Under the pieces are notes generated by a model, which was given only the letters and a program-made list of their open reading frames with translations, was not told the DNA's origin and ran no database searches. Source: Kondoa malvinella (taxonomy: Eukaryota > Basidiomycota > Agaricostilbomycetes > Agaricostilbales > Kondoaceae). Taken from it: a DNA stretch of 64,000 nucleotides. This document shows, piece after piece, positions 45,572 to 58,142 of this stretch (positions are counted from its first letter, which is position 1; the number at the start of each line of letters is the position of its first letter). The DNA is taken from the NCBI GenBank assembly GCA_039545315.1, contig BCIM01000002.1:771369-835368 (forward strand). Reading direction: 5' to 3'. A program made the translations under genes and the position numbers.

Positions 45572-45880
45572 TTGTCCCTCAACCGTGATGTATGCAATAT
45601 GTGCCGGTCATTTTGTATACTGTCCTCGCTTGCTTTGTCTTCTGCTCGTCCTCTGCTCTTACAGCCTGCTACGCATCAACGCTATTCCAGGCTCCTTCTA
45701 CGGCAGATCGTTTTTGCCATCCCGAGGTGATCCTGGAGCACCTCACTCTAGCTGGCTGTCTGACTTGCTGAATTCGCTACGCTGGTACAAGACCTTGTTG
45801 TTCTGTTAAACCGCTTCTACGCCTTGATCTGTGACTCTGTGTCTCTGATTTGATCATTCGAACAACGCAACTGCCGAAAG
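45572..45880. other. Intergenic upstream of the ThDP-enzyme gene
   Basis: About 310 bases holding the KEX1 3' end and the next promoter. No element was assigned. Confidence 0.4.
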
Positions 45881-48341
45881 ATGACAGCAAGCTACACTGC
45901 GTCTGTTGCTTTTCTCGAGACCTTGAAGCTAGCTGGAGTAGATGTATGCTTCACCAATCTTGGCTCAGATCACCCAAGCATCAGTGCGCGCTGTGAGGGT
46001 CATCTATTTCTCAGCTGACGCACATTGTACAATAGGCGAGGCTATCGCTGCTAGCACCACAGGCAAGATAGCTAAAGGCAGAGGATGTGGTCTTCCTCGC
46101 TTCATCTCGGTCGCGCATGAGAGTAAGTCGACGATCAATAGAGGCGCTTGATCAAGCTGATGTGCTGTAGTGGTGTAAGCGTTCGGCAGGCATGCTCCGC
46201 TCTCTTGCTGAAGGCTGTTCAGCGCTCTTGCTGCAGCTCAAGGATACTACCAAGCTACGTGCGCTATTTACCTCTGTTTGAGGGTAGAGCTCATCCTGCC
46301 TGCAGGGGGAAATTGTGTGCTGTCATCTTGTATGTTTTATCTAAGCACAGGTGAAAGGCTGAGGTCGACTGCGCGCAGGCATGTAGACTGTGGTCAGTGG
46401 TGCTTCTTTCAACACCAGAACATGGCTGAGACATGTTGAGACAGGGCTCTTGAACGCTGGCGGGATGATTCACAACCTCTTCAGAGGCAAATGCCCTGCC
46501 ATTGTGTGTCATTCATTGTTCTTTGTCTTCACTTGCCTGGACGAAGAGTACAGATATTCTCTGGCTTGTCACCCTTTACTCAAGAAGGCGAAATGAGAGG
46601 CTCACGATCAGAGTTTATCCAGTGAGTTCACCCTCATCACTTCGCGATGCTGCTGACAGGCTCATAGATGGGTTCAAGGTCGGGAGTTCATAGTTCTCCG
46701 AAAGCCAAACTCATTATCGGACAACAGATACACATGATCAGCCAGGTATTACTCGTGGCTACTCTAAATACAGCACAGAGTTCCGGACGGGCAAGAATAT
46801 CGCTCAAGTCACACTTCGAGCTGCCCAAATTGCTATGTCAGAGCCTCGAGGGCCTGTCTACCTGTTTGGCGCCCGTGAAGTCATGGAAGAAGACTTGCCA
46901 GGACCAGTACCGCTTAATATGGATCATTGGCAACCCGTCGGCTCGTCAGCTCTTCCTCCTAGCGCGGTCGAGAAGATTTCGTCTCTCCTTATCAATGCAA
47001 AGTCGCCCTTGGTCGTAACAAGTTGGTTAGGCAACAACCCTCTGTCAGTAGAAGTCTTGATCAGGCTGGCTGAAAAGTTGGCAATCCCTGTTGTTGATGG
47101 GTGAGTCGAACTAATTCTACTTCTGTTCGGCAGCTGAAAAATTGTTAAGAACACCTTTCGCGCTGAATTTCCCGACTCAACACGATCTCTATTGCGGCAG
47201 TCATTGGACGGGCATGGGCCAAAATGCGTTGCTCGAGGCAGCGGATGTCATCCTTTGTAAGACGACTGTGCATTGTCACATCCAGTCTGACAACCTTTTC
47301 AACAGTGTGCGATAGCGATGTGCCTTGGATTCAGACTCAGAACAAGCCGAATGAGAACGCAATCATTATCCATATCGACGCAGATCCACTCAAAGCAGCC
47401 ATGCCGCTCTTCTACATTCCCGCTTCGCACCGATACACCGTCTCATCCTATGAAGCACTGCTCCAGCTCGACCAGGCCATTACCTCAGATTGTTTACAAC
47501 CTGTCAATCAGCAAATAGAATCAAGGCTACAATCAGCCAAAGAGCGCGCTAGTAAGCGGAAAGAGACACTGGCTGCTGCGTCTGCGGTCCCAAAGAGACT
47601 GCAAGGCGCTGCACCTGCTGCTGTTGGGCTCGGGTGCTTGACTAAATGTCTACCTGAAGATCGATTCATCGTTTGCGAGGCGATCAGCAAGTCAGTCTGC
47701 TTCAATCTCGCAGTATTCTTGAGCTGATCTCTCGCACAGCTTCGGGATCACGCTTGATCAGATGCAAATGAATGACTCGGCCCGATATGTGACTTCGGGT
47801 GCAAGCTCACTAGGATATCATGGTGGAGCAGCTGTAGGCGCCAAGCTAGCATTCGCTACTGTTGGAAAGGACCGCATGGGCAAAGATGCACAGAAAACTT
47901 TCGTCTGTGGTATCACAGGTGAGTCGTTGCATATGCTCATAGAGCCAGGTCTGATGGCGTGCAGGCGATGGCTCATACATGTTCAGTGTTCCTTCTTCAG
48001 TCTATCATTTGGCATCAAAGCTTGACATGCCAATCATGACTGTCATCCTTGTCAATGGCGGTTGGAAGAGTCCACGTCTATCAACTCTGCTGGTACACCC
48101 TCAAGGCATTGTCTCTCAATCGTCTGGCATGGATCTAGGTGTCACATTTGGACCGGAAGCTACACGACCTCAGTATGGTTTGATAGCGCAAGCGTCTGCC
48201 GGTGGTGAGAGCAAGTGTTGGGTCGCTTCGGTCGTATCTGGAGCGCCTGAGATGGAGTCGGTCTTCAAGCAAGCAGTCGAAGCAGTTCAAGGTGGAAGAT
48301 CAGCAGTAGTCGAATTGGTCTTGCCCGATTTGGATGCATGA
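45881..48341 (+). CDS. Thiamine-diphosphate enzyme, acetolactate synthase / benzoylformate decarboxylase-like
   Basis: At least twelve exons join in frame. The start is MTASYTASVAFLETLKLAGV, followed by VCFTNLGSDHPS, ISVAHEMVALAAAQGYYQAT (the glutamate that activates ThDP lies in HEM), AVILHVDCG, IFSGLSPFTQEGEMRGSRSE, EPRGPVYLFGAREVMEEDLP, SPLVVTSWLGNNPLSVE, IHIDADPLKAAMP, and the ThDP/Mg motif CGITGDGSYMFSVPSSVYHL ending VNGGW. The three-domain order (Pyr, TPP-M, PP) is that of the acetolactate synthase superfamily. There is no evident targeting peptide and it is not the biosynthetic Ilv2, so it is probably a cytosolic decarboxylase or C-C lyase of unknown substrate. Exon 3 is only four bases (46171-46174), needed to keep HEMVAL in frame. 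Confidence 0.88.
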
Positions 48342-48908
48342 AATAAGGTTCTACATTTGTCAAATGAAGTCTTTCCGAAGCCCAATATACTCAAATACCC
48401 TTGACGACTTCTGTTACATCTACTTCGAGCTTTTACCCACCCACCATGAGATGAGCGCTCTACAGCAATGACATTGATAGCTTCTTAACCCGGTTCTTCC
48501 GCATCTCACTAGTCTGCATCCGCATTACTGTGCTTGTTGGCGTGAGCAGTTTTGATCTCTCTCGTTGCTGTCGTTTCGTTCTGCGGAGTATAGACGGATT
48601 AAGGCGGAATTTGGCGGATAAATGCAAAGATTGAAAAGGCGAGGAAAAACTAGGATGGCTTGATGGAGCGCAAAATCTGACGCCTGTACCTGCTGGATGA
48701 TAAAGGATATGATGCATGGTTCAAAGGCTGGAGGTGTTGACTCGTGTTTGAGTCATCACGCCTTGCTAGCAGCTTTCCGTTTTGCTTCTCTGGCGTGAAT
48801 GCAAGGCGGGTGATCGCACTTGACCTGCTTCTCTTCCTCTGTCAACCCATTATTGAGCATGTCCTGGCGACAAAGGAGCTTAAGTATCTCGGCTTTGCAG
48901 AGCATAAG
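48342..48908. other. Intergenic between convergent genes
   Basis: About 570 bases between the ThDP-enzyme stop (plus) and the MYND-protein stop (minus). No coding or RNA feature recognised; 3' UTRs are expected. Confidence 0.45.
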
Positions 48909-49796
48909 TCAAGGCACCTTGCAAACAGCGAGGAACTCGGGAAAGCACTTGCCCCAGCACGTCCTCCCTGCCGGAGGTGGTTCGATAGTCAGCCCGCCAA
49001 ACACTACTGATCTTCCGCCTTTGCAAAACAGTGCGTTGAGCCGAGGAATGACAATGTACCCCGGGTGAAGAGAGATCGGATTGAGCCAGTCTCTGACAGT
49101 AGCGTCGGTCCCGTATGCCAAATCCTTCCTACCACCTTTGTGCACTGCAGTAGTAAAAGGCAAATGAGCCTTCTCCGCCAGCTCAAGATGGACGTCCAAC
49201 CATTGAAAGCGTTGTTGAAAGGGTCGCTCGGGAGCATAACCAAATGCGAGGACGAAGGCCTGATCTGCTCGATAAGTGGCTGTGTAGATGCCTGCAACGT
49301 ATTCAATGATGTGGGCGATCATTGCCCCAATGACGGGATCAACAGTCCAGAGCTTCCAGTCGTATACCATGAAGTCACCGGGATCATTCGACTCTTCGCG
49401 ACGCTTGTTCAGAGTCCTATCGCAGTCGAATTTGTGGTGTCTGATGCGAAAAGTATAGCATCAGAGTCGGAAGTATGGTGGAAACAAAGCTTTGCTTACG
49501 GCCAATGAGCGACTTGGCAGGACTTGCTGCAATACCTACTCTTCTTGACGTTGCAGCCAGCACAAGACAGGAAGTTGGACGCTAAATAGCGTGCCACAAG
49601 TCAAAAATCGACGCCAAACAATGGGCAAGATGATTCGCTGACATTTGAGCAGAGCTGAGGGCTCAGCCTGACACTTTGGATTGGTACAGACTCTCTTGTG
49701 ACCATTGGCTCCCTCTAGCGTTATTTCTGCGTACCAGTCTGCTGTCCATTGCGACAAGCTCTTGTGCATGATGGGATCTGGAAAGATGGAAGACAT
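48909..49796 (-). CDS. MYND-type zinc-finger protein
   Basis: Exons 49796-49643, 49581-49500 and 49416-48909 join in frame to 247 residues. After MSSIFPDPIMHKSLSQWTAD, a zinc-binding cluster reads VCTNPKCQAEPSALLK ... LSCAGCNVKKSRYCSKSCQ VAHWP, the CxxxxC-CxxC-YCSxxCQxxxW pattern of MYND fingers, which bind proline-rich peptides. The rest (from NKRREESNDPGDFMVYDWKL) is about 165 residues without a domain I recognise. It contains IGAMIAHIIEYVAGIY, FGYAPERPFQQRFQWLDVHL and NPISLHPGYIVIPRLNALF. In fungi MYND proteins of this kind are numerous and mostly uncharacterised. The stop at 48909 directly follows a possible GT donor, so a further small exon is possible. Confidence 0.8.
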
Positions 49797-50228
49797 GGCC
49801 GAGAACGAGAATCACAGAGACAAGAGAACAGACTCTGCAAGCTGCTGCAAAGGGCCGCGAGCAGTGAAAGTGTCAACAGTTTCCGTAGGCAGGAGACGCC
49901 AAGCGACAAACTGTATGAGTTGCTGCTTGAGTGATGGTATTTGAACGAAGCACAGGCCCAATAGGTATCTCTTGTATGCAGGGCATCACACGAGTTGGCC
50001 GTGACAGAAAGCTTCTGGATGCCAACATAAAAATGGACGCGGCTCGGAGAATAAGTGACAAGCCACTTCGCAGCTGTGCGATACTGTAATATACCATCCC
50101 TGGGACCCTGAATTGTTACATTTGGATTGCCAAGCTCATCAGAGACGCGACGTCGACCCACTCTAGCGGGAATTGCTTCTCTTCCCGCGACACGTCCACT
50201 CTTGCGACTTGAGTGAGCAAGCTGGCCT
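49797..50228. promoter_or_regulatory. Divergent intergenic region, MYND gene / SEC2-like
   Basis: About 430 bases between divergent starts. Minus-strand open stretches at 49873-50161 exist but lack a consistent start or motif. Both promoters should be here. Confidence 0.45.
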
Positions 50229-53038
50229 ATGATACCCGAAGATGGGAATGACGCGTCCTCGCCTTACTGGGACATTGCGTTCGCTCGAAAAGCATTGGAA
50301 GATGGAACTTTGAGAAGTTCAGAAGTCAAGCAGGTCTTGCATAGGCTGATCCAGCTGTTTGACGCCCTGGTAGGTCGATTGTAGTCGTACAGACGTCCTG
50401 CCTGATAATATATTCTGCTCTGTAGTCTCAGCGATGCACCAAACTACAAACTTCAGAAGCGGAACTCGAAACGGAAGCCAAGATAGCTCGAAGCAACCTG
50501 GCGTTGGCTGAAGCGAATGCCGATGCGTTAGAAGAAGCGCTCAAACGCAAGAACACCGCGTCGCCAAAATCGAGTAATCACTTTCATGCTGCTGTATTGC
50601 CAATCAGAAGCAACAGCTCTCAGGCCGCTTTCCCTCAGCATCTACCCGCTACCGACCCAAGGCGTACTCCTGAGATGCAACAAGGTCAGTTTGAGAATGG
50701 TATTAGTCCGAATGCTTCGCCTGGAAGTCCGAATCTGGAGCAAGGCGAACCTAGAGAGCGGAGTCTATCCTTCTGGAAGCGTAAGAGACCTGTCATGCAG
50801 CCTCCGGCATCATCTATGCCTGCACCTACGCCTCTACAAGTCAATGTCTCGCAATTGCACGGACTGAAACAATTCGACGACAAGTTCAACCGAGCCTCAG
50901 CTTCTACGCTTTCCTCGAATGGCCTCTCAGCCGGTCCACGCTCGCCTGCCATGTCAGAAGTCTCTGTCTCGCAGGAAGATCCATCTGCAGAAGCTGCTCA
51001 ACTTCGCTCGCAGCTCATCCAATTATCGAATCAGCATTCTGCAAGTGTCAATCAGCTTTCTATCAGCCAAGCTTCTGTTGCTACACTAAAGAAGGAACTC
51101 GAAACTCTCCAAGCCAATCATAAGAGTCTACTCGATACCCATGCTAGCCTCAAAACCGCTCACCATGACCTTCAGAACGAGCTCGAGACCCTCAGCCAAG
51201 CCTTGTTTGAAGAAGCAAACAAGATGGTCAGCGAAGAGCGGCGGATGAAAGCTGGTCTAGAGCAACAAGTCGAGACGCTAAAGCAAGAAATGTTGATGCT
51301 GCGAGATCGGACTGAGAGAGAATTGCGGGAAGAGCTAGGATTATCAAGAAAGCCATCACCTGAACTTGATGTACCTCTTGATCAAATGTACGAAGAACCA
51401 CCTGCTCCGACTCGACTATCGGCGCCCAAAAGTCTCGCTGTCCGACCTCCACCTATCACTACACACAGCGCACCCGACCTGCTTGTGCCGTCAAGTGACC
51501 AGCCGGAAAAACCCCTCAGTAGTCCAATATCAGCAGCTGCTAATTGGTTCACCTCGTTCTCAAAGCGTAAAACTTCTAGCATGCCAGCTACGCCCGAACC
51601 GCTTGATGATGTCTCGCTGCAATATTCTGCTTCGACTGAAGTACCGACGCCTATCCGACTGCTGCAGGAAGAAGATGCGCTAGATCAGAAAAACAAGTCG
51701 CCTCTTCTGGCTGATGCGGAAGACGAGGAAGCGGGAGAAAGGCGGAGTATAAGGTCGCAAAAGAGTGTGAATCTCCAACTGAATGGTCTGGGGCTCGAGA
51801 CTGGATCGATGAATGAACCGAAGCGGACGTCAATACCTCGGTCGAGCAGTATAATTTCGAGATCGTCCATATCTCGGTCGAACAGCAGATCCTCGCAAAA
51901 GTCAATACCTCGATACTCTGAAACAGCGCTATCAAGCTCTCCTGAAGTACACACTACGGGGCTTTTGGATGAAGTCGCTCCTCTTCCTGTCTCTCCGCCC
52001 AAATCCGAAGCAGCGACGCCTCTCAAACGATCAGCTCGAACAACAGAATTGGCCAGCAGTGTTAGCTCGAAAATTTCAGCAAAGTCACGCCAACGTACCA
52101 TGAGCGAAAGCTCAACAGAATCTATACTTATATCAGCACGTAAACCGAAAGCTTCCTTATACAAGACAGCTGCGAAAATAGAATCAACAGACTCGATAGA
52201 CTCGCTCGACCGTTTCCCTCCATCCCGACGACAGCTGTCCAAGCTCGATACCAAGCTAGAAGAACCCTATCTCAAAGATGCATACGAGCCAGTCTTCAGG
52301 TCGTCGAGGAACTCGGATAGCTCAGTAACTACCATCGAATGGGATGATCCTCTACCGACCTCGCCAGATGTGGAAGCTACTCCTCGAAGACCGATATACC
52401 AACCTTCACAGTCTGAAAGCGCTGTCGCTACATCTCTAGCTCGCTCGCGGTCTACACCGAAAGCAATAGACAAGCTCAGGCGGCCTATGCCAATGGAAAG
52501 AAGCATGACTGATCCTCAGAACCCTCTACCAGCTACATCTACGCGTGTGCATGATCGTATGGCATCCAATGAATCATCCTCATCCGCAACAAGCTTGAAA
52601 ATGTCTCGTTCGCTCAGTGCACCAGACAAGAAGCTTCGCTCTGAACTATTATCAAGGTCTCGAACCCAATATGGCGCTTCTTCATATCGAAAACAGAGCA
52701 AGAGCCCTGTTGATGAACCTCGGCCTCGGTCGCCTGTTGCTGAAATCCTTCCTGTGCGCTCACCGATCAAACGATGGGATTCGACAGATTCCAATTCAAG
52801 TGATCGTTTCAAGTCTCGCTTTAACGCCTTTACTTCAAAGGCTTCGCCTGTTGACCGGACAAGTGAGCTTAGAGGCATCAAGAGGGAAGGTAGTAGTGGT
52901 CTTGATGCGCTCATGGCCAGTATAGCGTAGGTTAAGCGCGTTTGTTGTCAGGTCATCATGCTCATATCATTATACTACAGGGATGATCTTGGATTCGAGG
53001 ATGAGCTTTTGGCAGAGGATGCGATATTAGACAAGTGA
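50229..53038 (+). CDS. Sec2-like Rab guanine nucleotide exchange factor
   Basis: Exons 50229-50369, 50426-52926 and 52981-53038 join to 899 residues. The N-terminus is helical (KALEDGTLRSSEVKQVLHRL). A coiled coil from about residue 210 to 300 includes ELETLSQALFEEANKMVSEE, the signature of the Sec2/Rabin GEF domain that activates the Rab Sec4/Rab8 on secretory vesicles in polarised growth. The remainder is Ser/Pro/Lys rich, with many phosphorylation-like sites. A final small exon replaces an early stop at 52928-52930 and adds an acidic tail (DDLGFEDELLAEDAILDK). Between the N-terminal helices and the coiled coil lies a disordered region with FWKRKRP. Assignment rests mainly on the coiled-coil signature. 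Confidence 0.82.
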
Positions 53039-53121
53039 TGTAGTATTGTACAGCTTGTGATTAGACTTGTCATGAATTCGAATTTCCCTTCGTCAATTCC
53101 TTTTGGCACGGCCAATTCCGT

Positions 53122-56100
53122 ATGGCTGATGATGTGCCAGTCAAAACGAGCGAAGCAGAATCCCAAGCACCTGTTTCTGCGACCAGCTTCTTCGGAGATG
53201 CGCCTCAAGAGGAGCAAACAGATGCAACACCAGCTCCTCGGCGTAGACTACAGCATGCTCCAAAGTTCCCTCGTCCACCTGGAACGAGAATAGCTGCAGC
53301 TCCTCAAGCTACTCTTCCATCAGCTGCTGTTGCGTTGGGGCCGTCAAAGCAGCCTGAAGCATCGCATGAGAGCGATGATGCCAACAGTACAGCAGCTGAA
53401 ATTGGAGAAGACGACAGAGACTCGCTCTTGGATTCGCAAGAACCCTACAGCCAAGCTACGCACAGCACAGTCAGCCTCAGCAACTTTCCAGAATCTCAAC
53501 CTTCTGGCAATCCGAATCCTTTCGAACTTACCAAGCAAGGCTCTGGCGCTCTGGTCTCGCGTCTGGCTGGTGTTGATCATCCTGATTTCATTCAAGGCTC
53601 AGCGGGCGGCTGGAAGCATCCGCTTCAAGGCTACGAGATACTAGACACGGCTTTTCAAACTACTCCAAGCGATAGTCAAGCTGCCGCTCCCTCACACTCA
53701 AACGTCAGCGCAGAAACCACTGCTCCAGTAACACCCGCACCTTATGTCCCTGATGTCACGCCTTTCGAGCTCGCTTCCGCCAAACCACATCCGAATGCCT
53801 TCTTCTCGCCTGCAGCTTATGGCTGGAGCATTATCACGCCCTGGCCTGTAGACTCGCTCGAACCGGCTGCGAGACTCAAGACCGCTAAAGGAGCCTGTCC
53901 CGGCGGGACACATATCCATGAGGGGAAAGCGCATTACTTTCTGTCTATGCCGAAGATGATCGACCCGAAGCATGTGTTCACCAGCCTACCGTCCACGGCT
54001 GAGTCACAGAGCTCGACTGCATTAGAAGGTGCGTGCTTCAATGGAATGCCGAATGTGTGCTAAGACGTCTTCAGTAGCAACGCCCACGGATCAATGGTGG
54101 TTGCTGCATACCTGTTCTGCCTGTTCACATTCCGTGATCTGCTCACCGGAAGGCCACACACCCATGGTGGTCGAAAAGACGGTAGTCGAAAGCTTTGAGA
54201 AGCACTACCTCGATAATCCACTACCGAACGGCAAGTCGCCTGAAGCGGGTCTACTGGCTGCGTGGGAGATTGTATGGAAGATCATCGATAATGCTTTATT
54301 GCGCCAGGAAGTCAGGCCATTGAAAGTTGATGCGAAAATCTTTGCTTCGAGAATAGGATGGGCAGCTCATAGGTAAGCGCGAGACTCGATGCACGCTTCT
54401 TGTCGCTCATATGCGTCTTGCTTGCAGCTGTAAACTATTTCAGGCTTTGGGCTTTGCTTTCGACTCGGATGCTTCTTCGCTCCTCATGCCAAAGATCTCA
54501 AAGACAAACGAACAAGAACAGCAGACCCGGTCTAGACTATGTCGAGCTTGGGTAGAAGTAGGTCTGATCGTCTTGCGGTTACAGAAACAGCAAGGTGCGC
54601 AATCCCTGACGCCAGAAGGCCTCTAGCTGATTTCTTTGCCAGGTCAAAATGCTATCGAAACCACGAAAATTCGCGTACGGTCCTGTCTTCGGCTATCTGA
54701 AGACGATACTACTCGTAACAGAGTAGCTTCTTTCTTTGGCGGTGATCACAGTGGGTAATCACCTTTTACGCTGTCAACGTTGTCTGAATGATCCCGATCC
54801 TTCAGTACCAAAAGTCTCTGGGTCCAGCGGCTGGAGCACTGTCGGTAAAGGTCAAGCTGTCAGTCGTGGCATCCCCGTCTCGCACCACTACAAGAAGCTT
54901 GGCTGCACTTCCCTCGACCCAGATAGCTATGTCGAGTTCGCCTTTGAGCGACTTTGCCAGATCGACTACGAGAACATTCCTGAATACCTCTCTGCGTTGA
55001 ATCAGATTAGCGAAAACAAAGAAAGCTCGGATCTCCAAATGGCCATTGCAAAAGCCAAATCTTCAGGATTCTTTTCGACTGAAGATATCATGCGCGCTTA
55101 TGCGAATCTCGGCTTTGATCCTATGGCGGTGGATGGCAAGCAGTACCAAGGTCCAGTTTCCGGTTTGGACGATCAGGTCATCTTCGACAATTGGAGCAAA
55201 GCGCGCGACCAGTTGACGAAAGGTCAACCTGAGCTCCTTTCGCTGGACGAATCATTTGGATTGATTGCTCGAGTACGGAGAAGTGACTGGCTTGGCGTCG
55301 CTTTACAGTCTGTTCAAACGAGCGAAGCTACCCCGGTCATGTCATTGGAAAAGGCGTACAAGGCCTTTGAAGCTCCAGCAGAAATTGAAGATACCCTTTT
55401 AATGAATATATACCAGATGGCAGTATGTGGAATCTCTGTCGAAGCTATAGAATGACTGATACTTCAATAGGTTATAGATGCGCCGAAAAGACAGAAAGAG
55501 TTCGACATTGCCCTCTCTACAATAGCTGAACATAGGAACAGCGCTGCTTTGAAGCGTTTCAGCGAGACCAAAGAGATAGGTCAGTCGTTTGGTGAAGCCT
55601 TCTATTCGATTGTCTGATCACCTTGCGAGTGTAGAAGCCGAAAGCATCTTTCCCGAGCAGCAACAGCAGCCTGTATCAGCAGATAGACCAGCAGGACTAG
55701 AGAAGTAAGTTTCTCGTGACTTTCCGCACATCTGAGTCTGACAGCCTATTAGCGTCGGCAATACATGCTACCTTAATTCTTTACTTCAGGTGAATCAGAA
55801 GTTTCTAGTGTCGCCTCGCGCTGACTTCTGTTGTTTTTGTTCACAGTACTTCTTTACTATCCGAGAATTGCGAGACATCATCATAAGCTATGACCAATAT
55901 GCCGAAACCCTATCATCAATACCCACAAAACAGAAGCGTGTTGGCGGACGCCTGGTTTCACCTGCCGAAATCGAAAGGGCGCGCAAATGTGAGTACGGCG
56001 GACTGACTACACACTTAGACTAACAGATCTTTAGTCGTCGAACATCTTCAAACCTTATTCATGCAGCTTGTACATACTGATCAACCATCGATACGACCCG

Positions 56101-57943
56101 ACCTAGAACTTGCCTACCTGGCGCTTGTCACAACGCAAGACGAACAAGAAAAGACAGAGGAAGCAGAAAACGAGCAGGGGAAACCTGCTGAAGGGAGCAC
56201 TCCAATCGTCAAAGCTCTCGTGGAACCATCCTCTACAGAAATGGTGTCCGGCGCTGCAGACTCCATGGACATTGATGAACCCAGAACATCAGACGCGCCG
56301 ATACCCAGCACTTCTACATTGCCAGACCAGTCCATCGTCGCCGACTCAGCGATAGACCTGGACACACCCCTTGTACCGCCGGTCGTAGACAAAGCAACAG
56401 AAACATCTGTTGATAAGCCAGACACCGAGATGACAAGCTCCATGGCCATCGATTCTGTTTCTATTGCCTCATCGGCTCCAGATCCCACAACTTCCGATCT
56501 CATAGCGACTGAGCTGCCAGACGGTATCACAGAGATTGCGCCTCCTTCATCAACAGGCGGGAATCCTCCACCGCTTCCGCCTCGCAAAAAGGTGGAAGAG
56601 AAGAAAGCCAGTGGAGCCGGCGAGATGATGTTTGGTACGCCGCTTGGTGCGAATGGTCCGCTCGCCGGCTAACGTACCCGATAGGCAAACAACATGACGT
56701 GTCAGAATGCATGGACAACGTCGTCTTCCAGATAGAAGCAGCTCTCGACCCGGAAAAGCTACAAGCGCAACTTGGTGACTCGGCGATAGTGCAGAAGTGA
56801 GCCCAACGTAGTGTATATGTTGCTCGACTGATGTCTATTCCTAGACTCTTCTATGGCAAGACACGGCAAACGCTCGACTTCGATGAAGCGCCAGAAGCAA
56901 GCCGTTCGAAAGAAGAGACCTTCTCGTATCTACTTGTCGATGTCGCAGAAGAGGGCAGAGACCTCTACGATGGTCTGGATCTCGCTTTTGAACCCTCTGC
57001 CGTCGAGATAGAGGGCCACAAAGCAAAGCGGAAAGTCGGCTTGCTTGAGGCTCCACCTGTTCTTCAGATCCAGCTGCAGGTAAGTCGATTGCTCTCAAAC
57101 AGAATACATACTGATGAGTATCCTAGCGAGTTCAATTCAATCGCCTGACTTCCCGGGTCTTCAAATCGCACGCTCACTTGTCGTACCCTTCCACCATTCG
57201 CCTCGACCGGTATTTCGAGATTGACCCTTTCGATACTGTGCGATTGCAACAATCAGAAGAAGTCTCTGCGTTACGCGAAAAGCTGCATACAGCGCGGCAG
57301 AACAATGCCGACCTTTCCTCGCCTGAAGCGGCCGCCACTGCGAACAACCTGGCTCTTTTGGGCTCCTTCACGGAGGAACTAGCAAAGAAGTTCGATGACC
57401 CCATGCTTGATTCAACAAAAGAGCTAGACGAGGAAGCCAAGACTTTTGGCGAGCAGAAAGAAGCGGCGTTGAAAGAGCTCAAAGATCTGAGGGAGCAGAT
57501 TGATTCTGTCTGGAATCGGACGGAAGCACAGCATGAATACGAGCTGGCCAGTGTCTTTATGCATCGAGGTATGTCGCTTTCTTTTGAGAAAGGCGTACAA
57601 GCTGATAAAACAACAGGCGAGGCTACTTTCGGACATTACTACCTTCATCAGCGTGCTCTACCCAGCCAACCTGATCGTTGGCTGAAATTCAACGATCAGC
57701 AGGTGCGTGATTGCTGCTGCGAGCTGGAAGAAGCGCTAATTAGCGGAATCAGGTGACGGACATTCCGGCTGAAGACGTATTTGCAGATACGACGCATCTC
57801 AAAGAGTCGCCTTACTGGTTGAGTGAGTGCATGCATTGTTTGTTCTGCTCTATAGCTGATTGTGCTTGGTAGCATACGTGCGGAAGGGAGAGGCGGCGGG
57901 TCAGCCAATAGTGGACGCGGTGCATCGAGTGCTTCCGAGCTGA
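53122..57943 (+). CDS. Ubiquitin-specific protease, Ubp2 type
   Basis: A long plus-strand gene of roughly 1,300 residues with about a dozen introns, starting 83 bases after the Sec2-like stop. The N-terminal 200 residues are disordered. Conserved Ubp2-type blocks follow: KHVFTSLPSTAESQSSTALE, WWLLHTCSACSHSVIC, HYKKLGCTSLDPDSYVEFAF and the insertions seen in this family. The catalytic Cys box PAGLENVGNTCYLNSLLQ is spread over two introns; one exon of 37 bases carries VGNTCYLNSLLQ. HDVSECMDNVVFQIEAAL gives the QHD-type motif, and the His box is GHYYLHQRALPSQPDRWLKF. A Ser/Pro/Thr-rich insertion of about 200 residues lies between them, as in yeast Ubp2, which trims K63 chains. The protein ends TYVRKGEAAGQPIVDAVHRV plus LPS. 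Confidence 0.9.
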
Positions 57944-58142
57944 GAAAGGATTCTGTACACACATCACACCACTGCAAATACCATGCATGATCATAGCTAT
58001 ACCCAGTGATTCTGTGATCGGCAGCCTTTGTTTTGATTTCGAGTCTTCCCCACGATGTTTTTCGAAGCGGTGTCTCTTGACCTTCAACCACAACCTTTCG
58101 ACTTTCTAATCTTCTCTACAGCTTCAAGACTAGATAACAATA

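Noticed and set aside
51685..52254. Minus-strand 189-codon open stretch inside the Sec2-like gene
   Set aside because: Antisense shadow of a Ser/Arg-rich segment; no motif.
56114..56587. Minus-strand open stretch in the Ubp2-type gene
   Set aside because: Antisense of a Ser/Pro/Asp-rich insertion; no independent support.
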